From Emiliania huxleyi CCMP1516 (Eukaryota; Haptophyta; Isochrysidales; Noelaerhabdaceae): a DNA stretch of 64,000 bases. The stretch is taken from assembly GCF_000372725.1 (NCBI RefSeq), contig NW_005201732.1:204743-268742 (forward strand), in the 5' to 3' direction. Position numbers and translations under genes: made by a program. The notes under the pieces were generated by a model, which saw only the letters and a list, made by a program, of their open reading frames with translations, made no database searches and was not told where the DNA came from. Of this stretch, positions 20,624-30,438 are shown piece after piece (the stretch's first letter is position 1; every line of letters starts with the position of its first letter).

Positions 20624-21208
20624 ATGGACATTTTCGCGGAGAATCCGGCTGACATGTTTCCGGAGAACGACCATGCCGAGAGCGGCGACGACGTCCTCGC
20701 ATCCATGTTCCCCGAAATCGAGAGGGACGTGCTCCGGCAGCTGCTCGACTTCCACGAGGGCTCGGTCGAGCGGACTGTTGACGCGCTCCTAGGGGAGGGG
20801 GCGGACGCCGAGTGCTCCCAAGATGCCGAGATCGCACGCCGAATGTCGGAGGAGTTTGACGCCGAGGCCATCGCCGAGGCGCAAGCCCAGGTCTCTGCTG
20901 AGCTCCGGGCAGCAGAGGCGGTCCGGCGGCCGCTTGGCAACCGCACAGCGGCAGCAGCCAAGCAGCTTCTGGAGCGTCTCCGAGCCGGGGGGCTTAGCCA
21001 GCAGCGCGGCGAAAGGCTGAGCGCCGCCCTCCTCAGCACTCACGAGTCGCAGGGCATGGCGCCCCTCCCGATGTCGGACGACCTGCCGGCTGACTCTCTC
21101 ACCGGCCCATATGACCCGACCGATCCGGCCGACCTGTACAGCGCGCGCCTGTCGCGTGCGCGCGAGTCAAACCGCTCCTCGCGCGAGGAGCGAGCCCTGG
21201 CCCTCTGA
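20624..21208 (+). CDS. CUE-domain protein
   Basis: Single exon, 194 residues. An in-frame upstream start at 20591 exists only as a non-ATG codon, so the ATG at 20624 (MDIFAENPADMF) is chosen. Residues about 25-57 form a CUE ubiquitin-binding domain: LASMFPEIERDVLRQLLDFH followed by GSVERTVDALL, with the MFP and di-leucine landmarks. The rest is helical and acidic (EIARRMSEEFDAEAIAEAQA), then Ser/Arg-rich. A role as a ubiquitin adaptor is inferred from the domain alone. It is transcribed divergently from the LON-N gene. Confidence 0.75.
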   Translation: MDIFAENPADMFPENDHAESGDDVLASMFPEIERDVLRQLLDFHEGSVERTVDALLGEGADAECSQDAEIARRMSEEFDAEAIAEAQAQVSAELRAAEAVRRPLGNRTAAAAKQLLERLRAGGLSQQRGERLSAALLSTHESQGMAPLPMSDDLPADSLTGPYDPTDPADLYSARLSRARESNRSSREERALAL

Positions 21209-21673
21209 TCAGGGCTCGCCGGCGCGCAGGGCTCTGGTCACCGGTCAATGCTCGGTCGGCTTTTCCCGCCACCGCTGCTTACGGTTGGCGTGGCGACAAA
21301 AAGAAAGGGAGCTCCGTGCGAGCTGTGTGGACGAGTCATAGGACTAGGGACGAAGTCTCGCGAAGTGCCTTTGCAACGCAGTGCCTCGTTTCCATACCCA
21401 GGACACGAGATGACAGCGGTCTGTGTGCTGTGTGCTGTGTCCTCATCAGCAGTCAACAGTCGTCGCTCACCACGTCTGTCACACTTCTGTGCATTTACAT
21501 TTTCGGACTTTGAACCGCCGTAAAAGCATTGAGCTTGACCGCCGCCGCGCAACGGAGAGCGGCAGCGTGCGGAGACTACCGGTACCGCCAAAACCCAAAA
21601 TGTGAGACTGAAAAGACGGGATGGACGCCCTTTCTTTTTCCTAGGTAAAAGGCAACTCACGCCAAAGATTTTT

Positions 21674-21840
21674 GAAAGAAAGAAAAGAAAGAAAACAGAC
21701 AACCCAAGGGAGGGATGGGAGGACGGCACGCCGCCACCACACAGGGATTTTAAGGAGAGGTGTGTGGTGCGCTAGCCGTCGCCCACCCTAGGGAGTCTGC
21801 CTCTTCCTATCTCTCTTCGCAGTCTCTCGCCGATTCTCGC
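21674..21840 (+). mobile_element. Family B element with downstream pyrimidine/AG extension
   Basis: An A/G-rich start near 21674 is followed by the full core (GGGAGGGATGGGAGGACGGC, then CCGCCACCACACAGGG) to about 21770, then GCTAGCCGTCGCCCACCC and a pyrimidine tract ending TTCGCAG at 21824. The desaturase start is about 400 bp downstream. The rest of 21209-22174 is pyrimidine-rich and contains no gene I recognise. Confidence 0.8.
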
Positions 21841-22174
21841 TGCAATCTTCATGCCACCTCGCGGTCGTCCCACCCTCGTCGTTCTCTCCCTTGTCACTTC
21901 CTCCTCTGTCGCGTTGTTCTCTTCTGCCTCGTCCTGCGACGCAGCCGCCTGCCGGTCCCTTGTTCTCGCGGCTTCTTTCGCCTTTCGGCGCAACTCCGTC
22001 CTCCTCGCGGCGTATCCTGGCCCTCGAGTCTATCGAGCTCCCCTCGCGCAAGGACCACATTTCTGACTCCCACTCCGATCATTTGCCTACAGGTCATGTT
22101 GTTGCTCAGGTCCACTCTCCAAAGATTTTTGTGCAGGGTCGAAGAAATCACATGCGTCTCTCTCGATAGTCCTG

Positions 22175-23076
22175 ATGCGGGCGCCGATGGCGAAGGCTGA
22201 GGCGAGCATGACACAGCCTAGCCTCGTCGGTGTTGGTGCTGGCACCGCAAAATTCTCGGCCGCCGAATGGCATCGTCGCCGACGTTCCCAGATCCTCGCC
22301 GCGCACCCGGAGGTGCGTGAGCTGGCTTCCGAGAGGGACGAGTGGGTCTCTGCGCTGGGCCTCCTGCTGCTGCCTTGGTACGGGTCGGTGCTCCTCCACT
22401 CGCCCGACATGCCGCCGCTCGAGCTTTGCCTGAACGCCTTTGGTGTGGGCAGCCTCCGAGCGAATTGGGCAATCTATTGCGGACATGCCATCTCGCACGG
22501 GCGCTGGCGCCGGCTCGCCGGCCCGTTTGGCACCGCGCGCTTCAACGCGCTGCTCGCAGGCGTCAACGTCGGGCACGTCTTCCAGGTCGTCCCGAGCTAC
22601 TGGCTGCTGCACCACTCTCACCACACGCGGCTCGGCTCGCTGCCGCTCCTCGAGGCGCGCGAGCGGGCGAGGCGCGGCCGTCAGACGGACGGCGACCTGG
22701 GCATCGCCACGAGGCTCTTCTCGCCTCCGGCGCGCAAGTACAGACTCGTCCTCGACCGCAGCGGAGCCGAGCTACCACGGCAGGGCGAGGGCGAGCACCA
22801 GCTCCTCAACCTGCTCGTGCACGCCGCCGCACCGCTCGCCTTTGCGGGCTACGTGGCGGCGGCGCTGCGCGCGGACGACGGCGAGGGCGCCAGCGCGGCG
22901 CTGCGGCGCAGCCTCGCCCTGCAGGCGGGTGCGCAGCTCGCCTGCTACATCTGCGTCGCCGCCTACTGCTCCCTGGCGCACTCGGCCGCGCCGCTCGCCT
23001 TCTACCTCGGCTCGTCCGCTGTGTGGCTCTCGCCGCTCAACCCGAACTGGGTGTGGACGTGCCCGCATGTGTGCAG

Positions 23077-23114
<38 letters not shown>

Positions 23115-23575
23115 AGCAGCAGCAGCAGCAGCAGCAGCAGCCGCAGCCGCAGCCGCAGCAGCAGCAGCAGCAGCAGCAGCGCGGCGAGGGCGGTGGAGGT
23201 GGCGGGGGCGGCGAGGGCGGCGGGGGCGAGCATCGGCAGGCTGCGGAGGCCATGGAGGCGCCGCCGCTCCCGCTCCCGCAGCCGACCGTCTCCTTCTACA
23301 CGCCGCGGAACGCTGCGGGCGCAGCGCTGGACGCGTACCTCGGCTTCGAGAATTACCATGTCGAGCACCACGACTTTCCCGAGATGCCGATGTACCTCCT
23401 GCCGAGGCTGCGCCAGATCGCGCCAGAGGCGTACGACTCGCTGCGGGCCATGCCCATCCTCGAGCCGGCCACGTGGGCCGAGCTGCTGACGGGAGACTTC
23501 TTCTACGCCTGCCAGGACAGGACTCTGCTGGGGCGCGAGAGGCGAGCAGGCGAAGGCAGCGATGAACGCTCTTGA
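22175..23575 (+). CDS. Sphingolipid Delta4-desaturase-like (DES/DEGS family) with poly-P/poly-Q insertion
   Basis: Single exon, 466 residues. Family members are ER membrane di-iron desaturases acting on dihydroceramide. Three histidine boxes are present: HAISHG (near residue 107), HHSHH (near 149) and EHHDFP with the preceding NYHVEHH (near 395). The N-terminal pattern with RSQILAAHPEVREL is typical of the lipid desaturase N-domain. Hydrophobic spans lie before and between the boxes. The odd part is 23081-23225. There a run of about 12 prolines, then glutamines mixed with Pro, then glycines, is inserted between the last transmembrane segment and the third histidine box. Family members are usually about 320-350 residues, so the insertion explains most of the extra length. 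Confidence 0.85.
23081..23184 (+). repeat. In-frame (CCG)n and (CAG)n trinucleotide tracts
   Basis: A CCG tract (about 23083-23113) is followed by CAG/CCG interruptions and further CAG runs up to about 23180, all in the reading frame of the desaturase. Such tracts are prone to length change. Confidence 0.9.
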
Positions 23576-23805
23576 GAGAGCGCTAACCGCCAATCGCTCC
23601 AGGTTACCTCGCGGCGTGGGTCGAAATCCAGGGGAAATTACATGTGGAAACGGGAAGGTGGAAGAGGCTTCCAGTGGCACTGCGGCGGCAGTGGAACAAC
23701 GCGAAATATGTATATGAGCCCCCGCGCCCCGGGATCTCGTCTGGTTCTTAAAATCCGCCTCTCGTTTTTTCTGCCGCGTGCACCCGCATTTTTGTTCCCA
23801 TAATG

Positions 23806-25427
23806 TCATAAGCCGCCGCTCGCAGCGCGCCGCTTGACGGCTTCGTACACGCAAAAGAAGAGGAGGCCGGAGGGCGCGTACTGCGCCGCCCGCAAGCCGG
23901 CGCCGCGCATGAGAGCCGTCGGCCCTCCCTCCTCCGCCGCCACCCTGCTGATCGCGTCGACCACGCCAGAGAGGTTCGCCGCAGCGCCCGAGGCGGTGAA
24001 GATGCGCTGCGTCTGCAGCCGCGTGTTGACGAGGTCGAGCGGCGTCGTGAGCAGCGCGGTGAGCGCGCCGGCCGCGGCGCCTGCTCGCGGGAGGCGGGGT
24101 GTGAACAGACGCTGTTCACGCCCGCGCCGGGAGCGGCTCTGGAGCCGCGCGCCCGAGAGCGCCTCTGTCGCTGGCAGTCTAGCCGGGCGCAGCGCGGAGG
24201 CGGCGAGCGCGTAGAGGCCGAAGTGGAGCGCGTTGTACGGCACGTTGCGAGCGAGCGTGGAGCCGAAGCCGCGGTACAGGCCGGCGACGCCCTCGAGCCT
24301 ACCGCACCGGCAGCGTCCCTGAACCTTCTCGGAACCTTCGCGGCGCAAGCACCTCCTATCGTGCTCCTCTCGGCGTATCTCGGCGCCTCAGCGTCGACGC
24401 GAGGGCGAGGCGAGGCGTGGTGTAGCCTCGCACCTGCAGCAGCGCGGGTCAGTGCGGAGGGGCCAGCAGCTGGGCGCGGTGCTATCACCGCGTGTGGAGG
24501 GGCCTGCAGCTGGACGCGGTGCTTGAGGCCCTCGAAGGGCACGCCGACCTGCGGCACGGGGGTGCGAGGTGTTGAGTCTCCTCCTCCTCGTCACCACCCA
24601 TGCCCTAACTCGTGTTCATCCCCGCCCTGCAGTGGTGGTACCCCGGGGGGGGGCGAGAGGTGTGAGCACGCTCGCTGCTCGGTGCAGTGTGCTCTCACGG
24701 GAGCACGACGGACCAGCGCGTCAGTACGAGGGAAGACAGCCCACGTGCTGCCTCGAGCGCTAGGGTGGACACTACAGGAACATCCGCATCTACGCCCGCC
24801 GGCCGCCGCCGCCGCCACCGCGCCGCACGTGCCAGCACACACCTGGGCGGTCGAGGCGGCGGGGTGTGACGTACGAGTTAGAAGCACGCAGCGGGGTGCC
24901 TCCCGACTCTGCTGGTGTGGAGGTGCAGTGTCTCCTTTGTGGCCGGTGGGAGGAAGGCGTTCGGGTGGCACGGCTCAGAACCCCAGCGCAGCACTCCCCA
25001 GGACGAGGCGAGGAGCCTCGGTCGGAGAGAAGATTAGCATTGTGCGCGGCTCATCACTGCCGTGCGCACCGGCGAAGAGCGAGCCGCCAGACAGGCAGAG
25101 GGGGTGGGCGGGAGGCGGGTGAGATCTTTCTGGGCGCGCCTTGACCAGCGCCGCAGAGATAGCGAACCGCGCGAGAGCAGCCTCGCACAGGTAGAAGGCG
25201 GTGTGAAAGAGCAACGCGTACGGCAGCATACCAAGGGTTGCCAGCACACTCCCAGCGTAGACGTCGCGGATCGCCGCCGGCCTCGCTCCCTCAAGCGTCT
25301 CGCGAGGCACAAGGAGCGGCCGCCCCACCTCTCGGCGTGTGACGAGTGTGTCCAGAGGGTAGAACGCCAGCGTCTTTGCTGCGCCGGCCGTCATGCCGGC
25401 GGTGATCTCCGTCGCGAGAGGGTGCAT
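23806..25427 (-). CDS. Mitochondrial carrier family (SLC25) protein, multi-exon
   Basis: The first exon starts at 25427 and reads TEITAGMTAGAAKTLAFYPL followed by DTLVTRREV, the classic PxD signature at the end of transmembrane helix 1. It runs to about 25146 (GT donor). A middle piece near 24790-24840 reads AGTCGAVAAAAAGG, helix 3. The exon 24504-24548 reads VGVPFEGLKHRVQLQ, the second signature in variant form. From about 24300 to 23806 come VAGLYRGFGSTLARNVPYNA, then LTTPLDLVNTRLQTQ (third signature) and the last helices. An intron lies between these two. Inner-membrane solute exchange is the family role; the AGAAKTLAFYPLDT start resembles SAM-carrier-like members, but the substrate is not assigned. 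Exon ends between 25146 and 24548 are approximate. Confidence 0.75.
24456..24523. repeat. 40-bp tandem duplication at a 5' splice site of the carrier gene
   Basis: A 28-bp segment beginning GGAGGGGCC and ending GCGGTGCT occurs at about 24456 and again at 24496 with three mismatches. The right copy contains the end of the exon at 24504-24548; the left copy lies in the adjoining intron. Confidence 0.75.
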
Positions 25428-25507
25428 TCTTGGTGGACGTCTTGCTACTCGGAGAAGCGGAGCGGGGTGGCGGGAGTGGCAGAGCTGGAGCTCCCAATAA
25501 CGCACGG

Positions 25508-25716
25508 GCCCTCAGCAGAGCTGGGAAGAGGACCGCCGCAAGCGTGGCGTGGAGCGGTTGTGCATCCCTCCGGGGGCCCCTCTGCGCCGGGGAGGCGTTG
25601 TTGGAGGCTAGGACGCAAGCGTCCGTCGCCCTTTTTCAAACTCGGGGCCCACTCCGCTACGCTCCGACCCGAATTTGGAGGGCCTGAAAGTTTAAGGTGT
25701 TGCTGCGCAAAAGGGG
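25508..25716 (+). repeat. Repeat family A, uninterrupted copy
   Basis: It matches the split copy at 11008-11305 and the inverted copy at 62146-62360. It shows the empty site for the family B insertion (AGGCGTTGTTGGAGGCTAGG). It lies just upstream of the carrier gene on the opposite strand. The remaining sequence to 25958 shows no gene. Confidence 0.85.
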
Positions 25717-25958
25717 TCGGACACAGGGCGCAGCTCATGCTAAGAGCTAGAAGGGGAGATGGAGAGAACAACCACCCTGTCCCGTTATTGCGTACACCAA
25801 CACCACAAAGCTCTCTCTCTCCTGCTCCTCACACTCAGGGGGCGGTCACGACTACCGAGTCCCTAGAGTCTAGCTGCCACGTTCAAAACCAGGACGGCGA
25901 CAGTGATGGTGCTATCACGGGCATGATCAGGGGAAAGTGGAGCGGGGGGGGGCGAGCG

Positions 25959-26405
25959 TCAGCCAGCCAGGTGATAGTAGAGCAGGCGCTTTGTGGGTGG
26001 CGGTGGGCGGCGGCGCTGGGTGGCCGGCCGAATCGTTAGCTGAGCTCCTCCCTCAAGCTCGATCACGCATGACGCACGTAACCTGACAACGTCGGCGAGC
26101 TTCTGGATCAGGTTAGGTTGCTGGAGCACCTCCAACTCCTCCTCTGAGTCAGACACGCCAACGTCGACGACTGCGCCCTCCTCCTCCTCCTCCGATTCGC
26201 CGACTGCACCCTTCTCCTCCATGGGCTCGATCCGATTCCGCAGCGTGTCGTCCTCAGCGGCGGTGCTGCGCGGGAGGCGGCCGCGGGCACGCTGGGCTCG
26301 ATCAGCTTTCCCTAGCACGGATTTGGCGGACGTCGCGGCTTCAATTTTACGATGTCTTGAAACCAGCTGAAGGCTTGCACGGCCCAGATCACGCAGTTCG
26401 TGCAC
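25959..26405 (-). CDS. Hypothetical acidic protein
   Basis: A 148-residue open frame with a basic first third, an acidic cluster (VGESEEEEEGAVVDVGV) and a helical end with LIQKLADVVRLRASCVIELE. I do not recognise a family. A 21-bp identity with 11773-11793 falls in its first codons, so part of it may be repeat-derived. Start and exon structure are uncertain, and it could be a fragment or non-coding. Confidence 0.3.
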   Translation of the reverse strand: MHELRDLGRASLQLVSRHRKIEAATSAKSVLGKADRAQRARGRLPRSTAAEDDTLRNRIEPMEEKGAVGESEEEEEGAVVDVGVSDSEEELEVLQQPNLIQKLADVVRLRASCVIELEGGAQLTIRPATQRRRPPPPTKRLLYYHLAG

Positions 26406-26644
26406 GGTATTCGGATTTTGCTATTTGTTCGTGTGGGGGTATATTGCAGATTTGTCAATGGTACCGCGTCTGCGACGCGGGCGCCTTGCGGGCAGAGCCC
26501 TTAGCCACCCTTTATCGTACAATGGAGAAGTTTACTTCGTAAGGTACCCACTCCCAACATTATTCCGCGACCCCCAACCTAGCTGCCCGGGCCTCCCACC
26601 TCACAAAGATTTGGCAAGAGCCACAAAGATTTGGCCGTCCACAA

Positions 26645-26887
26645 ATGAGTGGCCAGGCCTCGTCCTCGACCGCAGCCGCGCCCGGCGCTCCACATCCACG
26701 GCCGCAAGGCAGGGCGCCGAAGGAGCACACGTGGGATGGAAGCTACGGGGAGAGCGGTGCCTGGCTGCACAACGTCACCGGGCTGCCCTGGGCCAAGGGC
26801 GGGCGATCAGCAGCCTCGATGGCTCAGCAGCGCGAGCGCAAGCGCGAGGACAAGCGCGACAGGAGCGGCATACCGTGTTTGTTATGA
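26645..26887 (+). CDS. Hypothetical small basic protein
   Basis: An 80-residue open frame from the ATG at 26645. After a Ser/Ala/Pro-rich start it has HTWDGSYGESGAWLHNVTG and a charged C-terminus rich in Arg, Lys and Glu (QQRERKREDKRD). The codon pattern resembles neighbouring genes, but no family is recognised. It lies 170 bp upstream of the MICAL-like gene on the same strand. Confidence 0.4.
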   Translation: MSGQASSSTAAAPGAPHPRPQGRAPKEHTWDGSYGESGAWLHNVTGLPWAKGGRSAASMAQQRERKREDKRDRSGIPCLL

Positions 26888-27058
26888 CCCCCCCCCAATG
26901 AACATACCAGTGAGGGAGGGCGAGACGATCGAGGGGTCCCGTACCACGCGGAATCGGCCCTATCCAGTGCTCAAGTGCTCAAGACGTGCGTAAAAACTCG
27001 GGCCGAGCAAGCATTTCGGCGGCGGTGAACGGACGTCGGTGGCCGGTCCTCCCCCAGC

Positions 27059-29392
27059 ATGTCGCTTCGCACAGCGTGGGACGCGTTCGTCTCTGCTAAC
27101 ACCGTGCAGGACGCCATAAGTTCCCACGATCACCTTACCAAGGAGTGCGGTGTTGGCTCTGCCGACTTCGCTGCACTGCACAAGGCGCTCTCTGCGAGCA
27201 GCATTCCCTACCGCTCAAAACAGCTCATCAATCTGCTACTCGAGAGCAACGCTCGTCGCCCGTGCGCCGAGAACCCACTCGATGTCGTGGTTTCTGGCGC
27301 TGGGCCCTGCGGCCTGCGGGGGGCGGTCGAGCTCGCGATGTGCGGACACCGCGTCACGGTGCTCGAGAAACGTGTGGACTTCTCGCGAGTCAATATCCTG
27401 ATGCTGTGGAAGCAAACCGCGAACGACCTCCTCAGTTTAGGAGCCAAGGCCTACTTTCCTACCTTCAACGACAAGGCCGACATTATCCATATGGGCACCC
27501 GCTCCATTCAGCTCACGCTGCTAAAGAACGCCCTCCTCATGGGCGTATCCTTCTCATATGGCGCCGAGCTGGTTGCTGTCCAGGCACCTGCGACGTCGAG
27601 CGGGAAGTGGCGAGCATTGGGAAAGCCTGCCGGAATCCCTGCCGCGGCGCACGCCGCAGGCGCCGTCGGCTTCAAGCAGTGCAAGTTGGGCGCGTACGAG
27701 CGGGAAAAGCACGAGGGAAGGTGCTTGTAGTAGTTTGACGAAGGGGTGTGTATCCGCATCTAGGAGCTTGCAGTTGGAACCAGGGAGATGTATTCCGCAT
27801 CTAGGAGCTTGCAGTTGGAACCAGGGAGATATATTCCGCATCTCGGTGTTTGCAGTTGGAACCAGGGAGATGAACCCCGCATCTAGGTGCAACATGACAC
27901 AACGCAACTCGTTGGACGCGACATTCGCCCTCTCGGCTGACGTGACGTTGCCAGGCGGCCTGGTATTCCTGCCCTTTGACGCGCTGCTCATTGCAGAAGG
28001 CGAGTGGAGCAACAGCTGCAACCGGCTGGGCATCGACAAGGCCGTCAACGTCTTCTCCCAGGCCATCGGACTGATCATCAATATGAACTACGACGCGAAG
28101 GACGCTGCAGAGAGACAGCTGCGGGATCGCGTCGTGCGACCCAACGATGACGGCGAGCACAAGAGGATCGTTGACGATCTAAAGAAGGCGGGCGTCGACT
28201 TTGAATTCATCGAGTACCTCAAGGGTGAGACGCACTACATCGTCGTCACGATCACCAAGGCGTCGCTGCTGGGTCTGGGCGCGCTCCAGGCCGACCTACC
28301 ACGCGAGCGCCTGCTCGAGAGGAGCAACGTGGACGAGGAGAAGCTGCTCGGCGCGGCCCGCACCGTCGCCACTATCTTTGGCCTCCCTGCCGAGAGCTCC
28401 TTTTGCGACTTCCACCCCGTGAAGCTCTTTGACTTTAGCTCGCGCGCCAAGGCGCTATGCGGCTACAAGGTCCTCGGCGTCTGCACCGGCGGCTCTCAGC
28501 AGGGACAGGTGTGTGTGCCTGCAATCACCCGCCGTGCGGAGGCTCTAGTTGACTTAGGAGGTGGAGGTGCAATTGCCTCCGCCGCTTCGCGAAGAGCATC
28601 GCCCCACCCCTCCTCAGGTTTCGAGTCTCGACATCGAGGCGCACGATGAGCTTGGAATCGCAGAGGCGGCCTATTTTGAGCGAGCCCTGCCGGAGCTGCG
28701 CGCGACCGCGATGGAGCTGCAGGAGGCGACCGACGACGACGGCAGGAGTCGGCTCACCGAGCGCACGCGTCTGGCCAAGCTCGAGCGACTGCACCAGGCG
28801 CGTGCGGACATTGCGGCGCTGGAGGAGGCCCAGCGCGCCTTCAAGGAGCGCGTGGAAATCAAGAGAGGCCTCACCTCGCTGGTTCCCGTATTTCCCGTGG
28901 GCGATTCGCTGCTCGAGCCGTTCTGGCCGCAAGGGCTCGGCTCGAATCGCGGGTTCCACTCCGCGCTCGATGCTGCTTGGGCGGTGCACGTGCTGTCTGT
29001 GCAGGGTCTGCAGGCTTCGCTCCTCGAGCGGAATTTTGCTTACGACCTGATGATGCAGATGAACTGGTTTAGCAAGTAAACAAAGCACGAGGACGGGGGC
29101 ATAGCTCGCTCTCCGCTCTGAGTCGATGTGTGACGCACCTAGGTACATCAAGAAGGGTGAGGCGTGGCGCACGGACCCCCTCTACCGCTACAGCCACTCG
29201 CAGATCCTCGAGACTATTGGGCAGTACACGGACCCTCTTGCCAAGCGGCTATACCGGGGAACGGATGCCGTCCCAGCTCGCATAGCGAGTGCGGGGCTGA
29301 AGAATGACGTGAACATGCTGGTGGGAGGAGCCGATTGCGGCGAGTACGACCCGCCTGCGGGGCTGGTTGATCTGATTAGTATGAAAATCTAG
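27059..29392 (+). CDS. MICAL-like FAD-dependent monooxygenase
   Basis: Four or so exons: 27059 to about 27590, about 27900-28510, about 28616-29075 and 29143-29392. The join 29076-29142 is GT-AG and restores a lysine codon. The first exon has the Rossmann FAD motif with the MICAL-type continuation: VVVSGAGPCGLRGAVELAMC, TVLEKR, FSRVNILMLW, LLSLGAKAYFPTF and IHMGTRSIQLTLLKNALLMG. The second exon has FDALLIAEGEWSNSCNRLGI and AIGLIINMNYD. The third has VFPVGDSLLEPFWPQGLGS and NRGFHSALDAAW, the second FAD-contact motif (GD plus PFWPQG). MICAL proteins oxidise actin methionines; whether this one does is inference. No calponin-homology or LIM part is seen downstream. The first intron contains a 41-bp tandem repeat. 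Confidence 0.85.
27754..27876 (+). repeat. 41-bp tandem repeat, three units, inside the MICAL-like gene
   Basis: Units begin at 27754, 27795 and 27836, with a partial fourth at 27877. Each contains TTGCAGTTGGAACCAGGGAG, that is, a possible acceptor TTGCAG|TT, repeated in the intron before exon 2. Confidence 0.9.
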
Positions 29393-29669
29393 GACGAGCC
29401 AAAACTCTCGAAACAAAACACTCAGCGTGAGCGAGCGGACACGCAGCCCCACCGCCGCGCACCGCACGAGGTGTGATGGGAGATACGGAGATTGCGGCGA
29501 GAGCCGAGACCGAACCGTACTCTCATTGACGCACATGTCTCATACTGAGCTCTGTCCTCTGAGCCACTGAGGCGGCACGCCGATACACAGCATTTGAACA
29601 GGTGAGGATCCAGGCAAAATTCTTTTTCTCAGACCAAGCGTCACCCCACACGCAACCGGGCAGAACGAT
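29393..29669. other. Short intergenic region
   Basis: No gene or clear repeat is seen between the MICAL-like gene and the next plus-strand frame. Confidence 0.4.
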
Positions 29670-30281
29670 ATGCCGCACGTCACACTCCGTCTCGAGGTCG
29701 CCTCCGCCGCTGCACCGCTCAGCCACACCACTCCACCCGCGCCCAAGATCAGCTCGTCGGCACCTCCGCACGTTGACTTGCTGCGGATCTGGCTGCTCGT
29801 TCTCGGCGTCTTCCTGTGTACTGTCAGCCTGGCGGCTGCCGATGGCGCGCGAATTCCGCAGCCAGAGGCACAGGTCGCGCCGCGGCTCGCGCTGCCGCTC
29901 TGGCTCGCGCGTCGAGCCAAGCCGCCTCCCCCTCCGCCGCCGCTGCCGCCGCCCGAACGCGCGTCGAGTGCCGTCGGCCTGACTGGCGCGCTGCTGCTGC
30001 TAGTGGGCGCTCGAGCTCCGAAATCCACACGCCGCCAGGTGGCCCTGGTGCTGGTGGTGTGGGGCACGCTGCACGCTGTCTTGGCGGCGCGGTTCTCCGC
30101 CGACGACGCCCACGCCTCTGGCCGGCTCCGCTTCCACTACAGCGTCGCTCTGATCTCGGCTGCGTGCTTGCACATCGCTGGAGGCAGCGTGGCCGACGAA
30201 GCAGCGGGCGAGCCGCCAACCCCTGCGGAGGCGTGGGAGCAGGAGCTCCGCGGATCGGAGCACAGATATGGGCGCTCGTGA
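29670..30281 (+). CDS. Hypothetical membrane protein, three to four spans
   Basis: Single exon, 203 residues from the ATG at 29670. Hydrophobic segments are visible at IWLLVLGVFLCTVSLAA, VGLTGALLLLVGA, VALVLVVWGTLHAVLAA and SVALISAACLHIAGG. A proline run (about eight Pro with a break) lies between spans 1 and 2. No family is recognised. The regular alternation of spans and the in-frame length support a real gene. Confidence 0.5.
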   Translation: MPHVTLRLEVASAAAPLSHTTPPAPKISSSAPPHVDLLRIWLLVLGVFLCTVSLAAADGARIPQPEAQVAPRLALPLWLARRAKPPPPPPPLPPPERASSAVGLTGALLLLVGARAPKSTRRQVALVLVVWGTLHAVLAARFSADDAHASGRLRFHYSVALISAACLHIAGGSVADEAAGEPPTPAEAWEQELRGSEHRYGRS

Positions 30282-30438
30282 CGCCGGCGCGAGAGGCCCG
30301 TGAACCGTCGTCCTACGGTTGGTGTATCTCGGTCTCTCCACGGTCGGCATCGGCCGGCGCGCTGACGCTCGTGTGTGTGCTACACGTGGGCCTGCGGGTT
30401 TCTTTCAGTGTGAAACCACAATCCAAGAATCCTCCTGA

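Noticed and set aside
21851..22066. Small plus-strand secreted protein frame downstream of family B
   Set aside because: The sequence is shared with the repeat extension at 61960-62110, so it is repeat DNA rather than a gene.
22772..23854. 360-residue minus-strand frame opposite the desaturase
   Set aside because: Shadow frame; its poly-Leu/poly-Arg tracts are the reverse of CAG and CCG repeats.
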